This document shows positions 47,270 through 59,097 of a stretch of DNA of 64,000 nucleotides, piece by piece. Location of the stretch: positions 10,307,459 through 10,371,458 of the forward strand of contig NC_049993.1 in the NCBI RefSeq assembly GCF_000003815.2. Direction: 5' to 3'. This DNA comes from Branchiostoma floridae. Its lineage: Eukaryota; Chordata; Leptocardii; Amphioxiformes; Branchiostomatidae. Under the pieces are notes generated by a model. The model saw only the letters and a program-made list of their open reading frames with translations. It had not been told where the DNA came from and did no database searches. Position numbers and translations under genes: made by a program. Every line of letters starts with the position of its first letter. Within the stretch, counting starts at the first letter, position 1.

Positions 47270-49554
47270 ACTGCTTGATTCCATTGTCACGGAAAAATGA
47301 TGTTTTAAAGAATAAGAGCAACAAAATAGTGTATACATAAATCAATCCCTGCACTTCACAGCCTTCTCATGATAGGTATGCCAAATGTCGTGACTTCCTT
47401 GTGACTTCCTCATTACCCAGACTAAACCATTACCAGGGTCCCTATGGCTGCATGATCCCCCTCCCCCCTCCCCACACGGCCATGCATCTTTAATGACGTG
47501 TTCCTGCCTTTAAGAGCCGTCACTAAACAGCTAATGTCCCTCTTCTTCTGTCACCTTTCCTGTTAGACAGGTGCTTACGTGGTTGTCTTTAGTCCCAGTC
47601 CCTGTAATTGAAAGAGATCGCGTGGAATCGTTTTGTTTTCTAGCATATATTGGCGGATGCAGCTGCTATGGCCAGGAAACAGCTGAAACACTTCCAAGAA
47701 AGTGCTAATCTCTGGAACACGGAAACGTTATGAAATAAAGTCCTGCGCTGTCCTATTAGTACACATACAAACGGGTGTGTACTATATTAGGCTGAAAGTT
47801 TTAACTGGTGTTTTGTAAGTCTATAAAGGTCTCTTGTACGAAGGAAGCTTTGTGTTCACCTTATCTATCAATGCACCGGCGGTTCGCTCATTAGCGCTCA
47901 AGTACTCTCAGAGAAGGGTCATTATCTAGGATAATCCCATATCAAAACTACAAGACAAAAGAATGGACAACAAGCCGCAATGCGGGTTATTATAGATTTA
48001 ATACTTGCCACAGTACAAAAGCTCTCACGTAGAAACTTTACCTGTGTAACGTTATACGTAATTTGGTACAGTTCCTCACATTTGACATTGCACTCATTAC
48101 AAGTACATTGTAGTTATACATTGACCCACGAGCTCATTTCCTTCTAACGTTAGAAATCTCAATATCTCATTCTTTTATCTTTGCAAAGTACGAATACTTA
48201 TCTGCAAATATCTACCAGGAGACGGTGCCAAAATTCACAACTTATGAATGTGTTTAACACAAATGTGTATAATTAAGCCATACAACAAAATACAGGCATA
48301 AATACGTTGGAAATACCCTTCAGAAACACATAGTAATAGATGCTACGTTATGCAGTTTGATATTCTAGTCAAAAGATGCATTTAATGCATACGTGTATAA
48401 ATAACCGTGCTCTCGGAGCATAATACAAGGAGAATCACTGGAAGGATTCGCACATTCTTTAACATCTGTAGGCACCATAGGTGCTACCATTTGTGTCTAG
48501 TCTTGCCATGCATATTTATCATACATGAAATATAAATGATGGTAGCTGTTTTCGACAGCAACCCTGAAGTCTCGCAGTACCAGGAAGTCCCGGATATGAC
48601 GCAGGTACTCGGAGGGCGGGTCCTGCATATCCGGTTCCATGACGTAGGAGGGTCTGCCGGGATGTTGCACATCAAGCACGTCTATCTGCAGTGGTTGGTG
48701 GACAGAACATGAATTCAGTACGAATACGATGCAACTGTTTATGTTATAGAAAGGAGAACTGATTTTGTTTTGTTTTGGATTAACTCTTAGCCTTGAGTTA
48801 TTCGCTAACTTAAAGATGAAATTATCCGTACTGACCGTGACATTGATGGCTGTTATGAACGTTTGCAGTTGATGCCGACAGGCGGTGAGGTTGGCAGCGA
48901 GGCTGGAGTGGGTCCCCTCCTCCAGCACAGCGTCCCACTCCATCTCGTACAGGTACCGCCGCGCCACGTACATGCTGCTGTAGATGGCGGACAGGCGCGC
49001 TTCATCCTGGGGACAACATGGCGGAACTTTACTCTGGGCTGTTACATGCTCAAGATAGAAGTGAATCGCACCCGCACTGCTTTCTTATCACCAGAACCGC
49101 CACCTAAGTACTCATCATCAGGCACACGGACGAAAACATAGGGCAGCTTGCATTGGAGTACACCGCTATTCTCCAAGCAGAGGTTGGATCGTGGGGGTAG
49201 TGTCCGTGGTTTAAAGCCGCTCGGAATGGATCAGTTAGAAATCTCGGCCACTACTATCCCCCGATCCCAAAACCTGCTTGAAGAATAGCACTTGGCTTGA
49301 CAGTTCATAATAGACCTGAACTGTATTTGTCGGTGTCATTCTTGTCTGTAGTGACGACTCAACATAACATAGGCCGTACCCTTTGAGACAGGAAGTTAGC
49401 TCACAGTGCATTACGTGCAGATCAAAATCAGATATGTGTTCTAAAAGTACTATCTATAACTACAAAGTACTAAATCTGGATCAAAATAACGTACGTCCAT
49501 GTCGAAGAAACCATCGTTGTATGGGCCAGGCAGCATGAGACCGGGAACCTCGTC
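47270..49554. repeat. Tandem segmental duplication, copy 2
   Basis: The proximal copy, containing the working exons 4 and 5 and the 3' part of exon 3 of the cytokine-like gene. The shared MITE inside both copies shows that the MITE was there before duplication. Confidence 0.95.
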
Positions 49555-51109
49555 CCCTGGATGGCTGTAGTCAGGGTCGCCAAACCTGCTGATCTTCTGC
49601 AAGAGGAACAAACAGCCATATTTCGTTAGTTGATTTGATTTCCTTCACAAGCAACTGTGACCATCACATAGCACAGAGGTTTCCATCTAGGTACGAAACC
49701 AACTAAATATTACAAAGCAAAAATATATGATTCTAGGAATGTCAAAGTTGATTTCACAAGTTGAAAAAAAAAACCCAGTGAAATGTGAATTACTTACGAA
49801 ATCCTCAAATGTGACGTTGACTTTGGTGAATAGTCGTATACTGATCTGTACGGCATTATCGAGAACTTCAACCTTGGACTGCTGAAACCCAGAGTCCGCA
49901 TGCGCAGTAGACTTCACTGATTGGAGCTGCAAGGGTACCTGGGAAGTGACGTCATTCGACGTCATCACTGAAGAGGCTGTTGAGGATGGGAACGGTTCCG
50001 GAAGTGGAGTTGATGATATTTCCGGCAAGAAAAGCAGCATTGTAACGATGACGACGTTAAAAAGACTGCAACCTGTGAAAGGAATAGAAAAGAAAAAACA
50101 GTTGGTTACAAAAACAACTACCAGAGGGAAGAGAAGTCCAAACGTCAACACCAAATACAAACCAGGATCACTAAAATCATTGAGATGCCATATCAGGAGT
50201 GGTTACAATAGTCCATTGATTTGATAAATCTATATCTATAAATAGCAAATTGAAGAGACTAACTCTGTTGGTGGCATTTCAAAAAGCGTCGAAATAAGAA
50301 CATATCGGCGAAGACCATTTCGATGTTTGAAAACTCCTCAACGTATCAAGATGAATTTCTGACAGAGAAAATTGTATCTAATGCCGCTTAAGCTTAGACC
50401 CACCATTTATACACCATGCTCACGTCCCAAGCAGCTATATTTAGATCCATATTTCAGAGGTATAAGCCATGTGAAACTATCAAACGTTCGTGGGCGGTAG
50501 ACAGTCTCGATGCAATCGGAAACGATCGTAGGTAGTTTCGTTAATGATCGGTAATCGTCGTCAGATTTGCCGAAGGCTTCCAATGTTTGACAAGGAACAG
50601 TTTTAAAAGATAAGGACGTAGCTATATAGTTGCTCCGTAACCTCTTCCAAATTTGGTAATGAGGCTATAAGCCGCTATAAGTACTAGTAATGAAAGAGTT
50701 ACCGCAATAGAAACAAAGAATACGTTTTGAAGTAAGCTCTAATGTGTGTAAAAATTCCCGTGGAAAAATATGCTTTTTTGACATGTTTGGTCAAATGGCA
50801 CATCATGCTCTATTGGCTATGATCGTCCCTGCAAAACTTTATCTATAACCGTTTACTTGCTCCATTGGAAACAATCGAAGGCAATATTTCCGGCGATACT
50901 GCCTGTCCTTTATCGGGTACAAATGACAAAGTCCACCGAAGATAACGTGTGACGTTGTATCTCTAGGCGTGAACAATCATCTCAAGACTCAGGTATGCGG
51001 AAGGTATTCTTACAAGACATAGACATTAGAGAGTAAACGGCATTGCCTGAAGAAATCGTCTAACGGAAATTCTAAATTAGACAAGCTTGTACTTACCGAA
51101 CGTAGTCAT
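48497..51109 (-). CDS. Putative secreted four-helix cytokine, IL-6/CNTF/CLCF1-like
   Basis: Complete minus-strand gene of 249 aa. Exons: 51097-51109 (ATG 51107-51109), 49798-50072, 49495-49596, 48836-49006, 48497-48685 (TAG). GT-AG borders; total 750 nt in frame. The N-terminus is a signal peptide (FNVVIVTMLLFLPEISS). A Ser/Thr/Pro spacer follows, then four predicted amphipathic helices: A (KVEVLDNAVQISIRLFTK), B (DEARLSAIYSSMYVARRYL), C (SSLAANLTACRHQLQTFI), D (SEYLRHIRDFLVLRDFRVAV). The long A-B loop has FGDPDYSHPG and LMLPGP, like the N/DPDFNPP...LP loop I recall in CLCF1. Helix D RDFLVLRDF resembles DDFWLLKEL of CLCF1. Five short coding exons with a tiny first exon also fit class I cytokines. 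Similarity is low, so the family is an inference; a different secreted helical protein remains possible. Confidence 0.72.
49165..49290. mobile_element. MITE in duplication copy 2
   Basis: Counterpart of the element at 46889-47007 at the same relative place, in intron 3 of the cytokine-like gene, with a few base differences and a small insertion near its right end. Confidence 0.65.
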
Positions 51110-51198
51110 GATGATTAGAGCGTATTGTTGGTCTTGGACTCTTCTGTGCACCCCTGTGTGCTACCTGTTGGTGTGTGGAGACAGTGGTGCCCTGACCA

Positions 51199-51205
51199 TT
51201 TTATA
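51199..51205 (-). promoter_or_regulatory. TATA box of the cytokine-like gene
   Basis: TATAAAA on the minus strand, about 90 bases before the ATG at 51109. Position and sequence fit a core promoter with a short 5' UTR of roughly 60 bases. It is the only strong TATA I noticed in front of a gene in this window. Confidence 0.6.
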
Positions 51206-52239
51206 GGACTCTGAGAGATGAGTTTGTGGTCTAAAAATGACTCAATTTAGACAAAAATCTCTATATTTCCAAAAACCTCCAACATTGCACCAAATGAAAC
51301 TATTGGAGTCTGAACTGGAGTCTATGTTGAATTGAAATCTGACCATCCGGTACATTGCAAACAGAGAGAAACTTTCGATGCGATGGCACTTTCGTGATTA
51401 AAATCATCTATTTCTACGATTTTTATGGTAAAGTTTCGAAAAATATCATAGAGATTTTATGCATACTTTTCACAAGTTTCAATATCAAGTGCATCTATTT
51501 TCATTTTGCTGCAAATATGACATCGAAGCTGTTGAGCTCAGTCATCAGAATGACCATGGTTGATTGAGTAGTTCGGAAACCCCTTTCCCGTTGTTGATGT
51601 ACAATGACTTGAAATGTTGCTTTGTTTTCATTCGAATTATCGATTTGAATATCTATGTGGAGCCTGTGAATAGTAGATTAATACTTAGCATTATATTTAG
51701 TTCAAAACTACCATACATGGATGAAAACTGAAACTTTATTACCAGATCTAACTACCCTAACATTGTATAGCACTCTAAAAATCTTGTTTTGCTGCACAAA
51801 TAGCTTTTCTGTCCAATTCGGCCCACAATGACGTTTGCCCAAACAATTCAGGTTGGTGGCAATCAATCAGGCAATCAATAAACCAAGCTTTGTGTGCTCT
51901 CGGGTCTCCAAAAGGTCACACAACACACTTTTGATACATCAGGTAGCGCTGCAACTAACATAGTTTCTACTGCATAGTCAATCTCCCACGCAGTTGTTCC
52001 AACAGAACTGCATGTTCAGGAATCTATACATAACGTGGAAAGAAGCAATTAATAATGACATTTTTGTGACATCTGACCTCATCTGAGCTATAGCAGCTTA
52101 TCCCTACATGTACAGTGATAACTGGTGCCATAAACAAATAAAGTGGTCAATAAAAGTCTCATTGATCAAACAAGGCAGTTTCCAGTGGTAGATTCAGTAA
52201 TGATTAACTTTTCTGTTGGTGTATTTGTTACTGTGGGCT

Positions 52240-52500
52240 TGCTTCTCGAGGACTTTTGGCTGGACTTTTTACAACGTTCTTGGACAGATTATAAAACCAC
52301 CAACTTAGCAAAGGTACTTTATTTATACCTTTTGTATGTGTATTACTGTTAAGGGTAACCATAAGGGGAATTTTCGAGGACTTTTTCCTTGGACTTTTTA
52401 CGACGTCATTCGATAGGTTATAAAATCATCAACTGGGTAAAGGTACTTTCTTGGTAACCTTTCGGATGTGTAATACTGTTGGGGGAACCCATAGGGGAAA
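52240..52500. repeat. Two-copy tandem repeat, about 130 bp
   Basis: Both halves share 'cgaggactttt', 'tggactttttac', 'ttataaaa.catcaact', 'aaaggtacttt', 'gtgtaatactgtt' and 'ataggggaa' in order. Non-coding. Confidence 0.85.
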
Positions 52501-53150
52501 TTATGATGACCTCAATGGTTATAGGTCAGTTTCTTAAGTCTGATATAACCACATGCAGCTCACCAATTGTACAATACATGATTGGTAATGTGTACAGTTA
52601 TAATTAGGTAACTTGGCTAGTTGCCATTGAAAAGAAAAAGTTTTGGTGAGTTCAAAACGTTTATGTACCCACATTTGATCGTGCATGGGGATCTTACTAA
52701 GTTTAGAAAATGATTTCCTGTGAAAACGTCCAGCGATAATGACAATAGGTGATCAGCAGGCCTACCAAGCTTTGAGTGATAATTACTAATTCTAATAGCG
52801 CCATACGAACAATCGTGAGACCTGTCTGAACATAGAAACACTTGATGAAGGAAAGGAAAGGGGCAGTAAATTTCTTCAACAATGGAAACAAGGAAGGCGC
52901 CATGAAGGGAGGACATGGTGAAAAAGATAGTGGATTCGACAAATACAAACATCATGGCCAGGTACGAGCAAAACACAATTGTTTAGCGTTGGATGCATCT
53001 ATAATGCCAAATATATATATAGTGCTATCCTTGTGAATAATGTGGCGAACTTTCTTGAAATGTTTGTGGACACTTTCGTTGCGTAAGAAAGGAAATACAA
53101 AGAAATAAAGAAATAAAAATAAATAAAACAAGGAAAATGTTATTATCTGT

Positions 53151-53156
53151 TTCTTT
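53151..53156 (-). terminator. Candidate poly(A) signal
   Basis: AATAAA on the minus strand about 750 bases beyond the DUF229 stop and about 20 bases beyond the end of the small open stretch at 53176. Confidence 0.45.
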
Positions 53157-53906
53157 ATTCTATTTCATTACTCATTCATATCAATGAATACGTATTCAAC
53201 AAATCAAAGAGACCAGCTCTTTGACACATTGTAGGAAGACACTGTTGAAGACATAATTCATTTTTGTCACAGTAGCCGCGACAATCACTTTTCTTCGACT
53301 TATCATAAGGATACAGCAGCAATATGTCAACTTCAACATTCATTTGGACGGTATAAGTTACGAAGCACCGTGCTATGACTGGATACTGGGTGGTGCTACG
53401 AGTAACTTTGTAGTTGCTAGTCAGATTATCGCTGTTCCTTTTAGAATGCAATTTAAGTATCTTGATAGAGACATTAAGTAATTGTTACTTACATCCCCTT
53501 TACTCTCATTTGCATCTTGGCTTTCATACAAAGTTCCAGTTCTGTTTTAATCCATTATTTCTATTATTGTCGTTCTCAATAATGATTAAGCGGGAAACTG
53601 GATGAAGGGAACGGGAAGGGGGATGTACCAAACGTCTGCGGGAAAACGACGGGAAATATCGAATAGCGAAACGAGTCATTTGGACGAGTGACAGTATAAG
53701 TGAATCACGACACTAAGTATATCATCTGTGTCCAGTATTGTGTAATTGTTTCACCCATGTGACGTTTATGACTAGCCATATAATTGTCCTAAAGCTACAT
53801 TTACAAAAAGAAAGTCTGTTTTTTGTGAGATCACAGTTGCCGGCAACTGGGGCTGAGAATCATAACAGATATTCTGTTGTAAGACGGTAGGAAAAGTCTG
53901 CAGTTT

Positions 53907-56900
53907 TCACGGCTCTCCTGCTCCAAAGTGTTTACATACACAGTACTGTAAGATCACTCTTCTATCCCAGCATTCCTCGTATTTCCGGTACAGACTAAGT
54001 TGCTTGATCTGGAAAAAACATAGGAAAATTTACTAGAAACTGTTGTGTTTAATGATATGACATTAGAAAAAAACGTATGTCTATGCCATCGAATTTTGTC
54101 TTATTCTAAGCTAGAACTAGTATTAATTGCCAGAAAATTAAAAAAAAACATCGCTCTTACGCGTTATATTCTAACAGGTACATGACTTGCAAACTACTCT
54201 CCAAGCAGCGTTTAGGCTCCTGCTTGTTTCGACTGGAGAAGAAAACTGGCAAAATAAAAAGCCCGATATCAAAACGACGTCCAAAACAAGACGGGCTCTA
54301 ACCTCTGCTTGGAGAGTACTTACAACCTACTGATTCTATTTTATCTGTTTATAAAGTTAACATGGAGCGTACCTGTTGTATATGAAAAGCGTCATCTATG
54401 ACCAGTTCCCATAATGACGGCCCCTCCAGGGCTGTGAAGGTGATCTGGTATCTTCTCATGGCTGCCGACGAGCCGGGATTCCTCGTCTCAAAAACATGGA
54501 GGATCCGGTCAAAGGTCAGGTCCATACAGGACGTTTGCGCCGTGACTAGTCTGTTCAGTCTTCGTATTCTTGAAAGTGTTTCCTGGTTTAAGAAAGACAA
54601 CGTACAAATTCAACGAAAGCTAAAAATCAGCTGACCTACAGAATACTTAGAGTTTAATATATACTATGTCAATGTGTATCGTCATTTATTTTATTGGAGT
54701 GTTTAAGAGTCCAAATATATTCAACTACGCTCCATCACATATTACGCCATTGTTTTCAAATTCAATAATGAATGAATGAAGACCTTTATTGTACGTTTTT
54801 GCTTTCTGACAAGCTAAGTACAGGTCAAGGTGAGTAATAGTGAAGTACAGATTGTGTAGGGTGTGATACATGACTAATACATAGATTTTGGATAACAATC
54901 GCCTCCTCAAAGCAGAATTAGAAACAGGACCTAAGAAACGATCGTTATAACAATATGCACGCGTATTCAGGGTAGTGTTGATATGGTTACCATACTTACC
55001 GGTCTGTGCATGTTGTTAAGGTAATGTAGGGAGAACTTGGCCATTTCTGTGTGTCTCGCTGACCACTCTGTCTCTTCTAATTGCTGTAAAATGTTAAAAC
55101 AAACACAAGTTACAGCAACACAGTCTGCCATATGAAATATTTATCAGTATAAATGTTGATTAATTAAGAAACGCCCCGTCATTTTAACCTTCTCTTCATA
55201 GAACCCTCTGTTGTCTCAAATAATAAGACTGATGGTTTTTAAGCTTTTGTTAACAGCGCTCCGTCCCTGAGGCGTCGCAAAAAAGGTAGGACAATGGATA
55301 AGGAAGTCTGTGGACACCAACTTTAATAGCAAATAATCAAGAACACCCACCCCTTCTGATGGAACCATTTGTACATAGAAACAAGACACTCGTACCTTCA
55401 TTAGGCCGCATGCGCAGGTCCATGTTGGCAGGCCTGCTTCCTCACACGTCCGGTTTCTGTGATAAGATTAAAAACATGTTTCATGCTATTTTATCGGGAA
55501 AAGCGGAATGTTTACAACCACTGACCTACTTAGAGTTATACACGATACGCACTTCTGCCAGTTGAAGTTTTGGTATATGTTACTTGCCTTGTGAATTGGT
55601 GCGAGAGTAAAACTAGGTCTTTTGCACCAGATTATCCTGAAATAATCTGTCATGATTATTGATCAGTGTCAATAACTTACTAGTATCTCAGAAGTTTAAA
55701 ACAACAAGACATGCACATAAAAAGAGAGATATAGATAACATTAACGCTAATAAGGCTTGGCGTTATGGAAACTAAGTTAGAGGTATAACCACACGTACCT
55801 TGGTACAGTCTCAGTTAGTAAATTGATAGCAGTATCTGCCGTGTGCCCCTCTACACTGTCGAGATGAGGGTAATGTAGTAGGGACTTCATAGTCTTATGT
55901 AGGTCCAGATGAACCTGAAATAATGGAATACGACTGTCATTGAAAGGCTTTATACAACAGAATGCAGCGCCAGCATTTGCCCTTGCGGCTGAATGAAAGA
56001 CTGCAGTATACACAGAAAAAGTTACATAATTAGACAATAAAAGTGTGTTTTTCTTACAATATATTTTCTCTGGTTGGCGGCAAGATTTTTCAAGATGGTG
56101 GGCCTTTCTCTGAGCAGCCATGTTGGGAGAATGATTGACAGGAACGGCAGGAGAGTCTCGTAGTGCCCGCCCAGATGGGACGCGAAGCGATGGTAGGACT
56201 TCCCGTGGTCACCGAACAGGAACTGAAACGTCATAGAATCATATTTTTGTAATCCAACTGTCGGTAGTATTATCAATCGGTTCTTCCTAACTGCTCTATT
56301 TGTTTGCACTAGAAAAAATAATAACGAAAGCACCCCCGTCTATGTGCACCTTGGTACCGTCCGTCACAAGCATATGACCTTACCCTGTCCTTGGTGCTGA
56401 ATCCACTATCAGGGCAGGCAGTAGCATAATTATGCAATCTTATAAGCGCTTGAATTTTAGCCTTATGAAAAGAACAAAATCGCTTACAACACAACACGCT
56501 TACATGTAGAAGACGGGCAGTTGAGATACACTAAGACAGAAGTTTGTACATTTCTGACGTTCATAAAACCTACCACTACGAGGTTTGGGTCTTCACTCAG
56601 GGCATCTTGAAGAAGCGCCACCATGCGGTCGTCCAACTGATTGACAGACTCGGCGGAGTAGCCGTGGTGAGCGTTGAGGTCGAACGCTGCCCACTTGGCC
56701 GGATGGGGCATGCGCAGGAAGTCACGTGTGTAGTTCATGATGTACTCGTGTAACATGTGGTTTCCCTCGCAAAAACCGGACAGGACGTTTGGACTCACCT
56801 ATTAGATTAATGTAGCGTTTGACCAAGTACAGTACTTAAAGGTTGCACTATCGTTAACATAGATACCAACGTATGCAAGTATAACTATGAGCTCGAGCAC

Positions 56901-59097
56901 AACACAAGTGCCTTATTACTGGTCCGTTTGAAGAAAATTTCCTACATAGGTTTCGTACGAAGTTTCCTACAAAATTTCCTGACACTTCGACACAACTATC
57001 AGTTTGGGCAAAAACATATGCTAACAAGTATCAAACAGTGCGTGACAAACACATATTACAGTTGTAGCTAATGGCGAACTGACCTCCTCATTTTCCCGCT
57101 TGATCCATCCGTGTTCTTGGTGTGGCAAAACAGGGGGTCGGTAGTGACAGTCCTGTAGAGAGATTAACAATAACAGGCGTTCTTGAGACTGCCTTCGTTT
57201 ACTCGATTGAAACATCGTGATAAGCGCAGTTATGTGGGTATCGTCTCTATCTGAAAAGGCTGAAATGTATTCTGTAAGAAATCCTCGGCTGTAAGATGAC
57301 TCGTCTACGTACCACACATGGTGTTCTCGTGCCCATCAGTCCACCGCTGTTGTCAACACCATAACTGGTGACGTAACCACGCCTGCCAGCGTACTCCCAT
57401 ATCCACTCATTTACCCTCTTGGCAAATCTGTGACAAATTAGATGATTGACAGATCATTTGTACGACAAAGACAACATCGTATTTCTGCGCAGATGACACT
57501 GATAGACAATTTCATTGACTATTTTCTTTCCGTGTCTTCATAACTTAATGTTCCTTTTCGGATGATGAAAGTGTATGTCAAGGTTCAGTTGTTAAGTGAT
57601 AAAGGCACGAAAAGGTGATGTGTGATAAATTCCTTGAGAATGTAGTCTTTATTGCAATATTTGTGGTTACGCCTGTTAGCTACCCTTGCTGGATTCTTAC
57701 ACTCTGTTCCGGACCTTCTCCTCGTCCACCTCGTCGTACAGCTGCCCTGCGTACAGCGGGGTCAAGTTCATCACGGTCGAACCGGAAATGGCGTTCAGTC
57801 GGTTGAAGAGAAAAGCATGATGGGAGAGTGGTCCGCCATTTTGCTCTGTAGATGTTTGGAACAACAGAATAGTAAAAGAAAGCTGGGGTTAACGTTTTAT
57901 ACGTTTTTTACGATCTTTAAATCACACATTTTGAGATTAACAACGTCTAAGTAGGCCTTTCTTTTATCTTAAGTTGCAATATTGCCAATATTCAGACCTT
58001 CTGAGGCGCCATTGTACAGTTTCCTGAGAAAGGCGGACGTTTTAGGGAGCCCGCACGGCCGGTGGAAGTGAGCACGTGACACAGAATCCAGACTGATGGA
58101 CAGTACAGACAGCGGCTTCCACGATGTCTCCTTCGTCTTGGTCTCCAGAAACTTCTCACGCTGGGACTCGTTTATGTCGTCATCCGTCAGGAACTGCGTG
58201 TGATAGTTGTGTTGGTCATTTCCGCTGGGATAAAAGATAATAAAACAGACATAAAAGAAAGTTTGAGACAGATTCTATGAGCAGTGACACTTCTAAATTG
58301 TCTCAACTGCGTCAGAATCTTAATCGAAGGATCACAGACCTCAAACAATTTCAGAAATAAAATCCATTTTTGCATACTTTTGGTCCTTGCAGACGACATC
58401 GGCATAGCTTGTTTCCATGGCAACTGAGGTGGGTCCTTCATAGTAGTTCCACTGGGGATACTCCACGTACTGTCCACTGGGGAGGGGGGCCTCATGTTCT
58501 CGCCTCTCCAGAAAGTTAACACGGAAAGTCCCTGGACAGTTCACGTGTATTGTTCTGTGAGGAAATTAAAAACAGTGTAATTGATTAAATTTTGTATAAT
58601 TAAGTAAAGATGTTGTGTCTATTGTTTGATTAGCTCGAAAACCTAACCATCACTCAAGAAAAGAGAGGCCATGAGAGAAGTTTAAGAACGGTAACCAGAG
58701 AAACCAGCCCACCTGTTAATGAGTGTTGAGAATGTGGCGGTCATGTTACATCTCCACGTCACGTTTCGCCAACACAGCTCATCCGGGGCCTTCAGGTCAG
58801 GTATGGCGCATGCGCTGTCGCTCTCAGGACCAACATCTGTTGAAAATAGACTGTCCTCTGCAGACTTGAGTTGAAATAGAATATCGGCGTTGTTATTTTT
58901 CCAGATGCGAGTTTCCTCGTGTTTTTGCCAACTCTTCGTCGTTCCTTGGAAACTGGAGTCCTCAGAGACCGTTCCCTCTAGACTTGATGTGGGCTGTTTG
59001 TGCCAACTCCTGTGGTTCATAGGACGTCTGCCGCGCAGCCCCAGTGCCAAACCGTCATACAGTCTGCGGACAGGTGCTTCCTCCGTGGAATGAACTT
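53907..59097 (-). CDS. DUF229 alkaline-phosphatase-fold protein (5' end missing)
   Basis: Thirteen minus-strand exons giving 692 aa, 5' end not found: 58713-59097, 58378-58554, 57998-58224, 57701-57845, 57313-57427, 57084-57152, 56574-56798, 56058-56222, 55799-55914, 55396-55456, 55000-55083, 54373-54582, 53907-54008 (TGA). Every junction is GT-AG and phase-matched. Family hallmarks are SVLSISLDSVSRAHFHRP (nucleophile/metal region of the alkaline phosphatase fold), the GYVTSYGVDNSGG strand, DCHYRPP, AAFDLNAHHGYS, LVVFLFGDHGKSYHRF (second metal site D and H) and the Cys-rich end CWDRRVILQYCVCK. DUF229 proteins of nematodes and insects are type II or secreted proteins of unknown substrate; the metal ligands suggest hydrolase activity. 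The missing exon should encode a signal or anchor. Confidence 0.9.
54194..54319. mobile_element. MITE in a DUF229 intron
   Basis: About 126 bp, ends ACTACTCTCCAAGCAG / TGCTTGGAGAGTACT, interior arms AAAAAGCCCGAT and complementary T-rich parts largely lost. Same family as the element at 6771. Confidence 0.7.

Larger units (their letters stand above)
51206..53906. other. Intergenic region and DUF229 3' UTR
   Basis: It holds a 130-bp tandem duplication (52240-52500). A minus-strand open stretch (53176-53451) is followed at once by AATAAA (about 53151-53156). The simplest reading is a 750-base 3' UTR of the DUF229 gene ending at that signal. The open stretch (CRGYCDKNELCLQQCLPTMC) could also be a separate small Cys-rich terminal exon. 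Confidence 0.5.
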
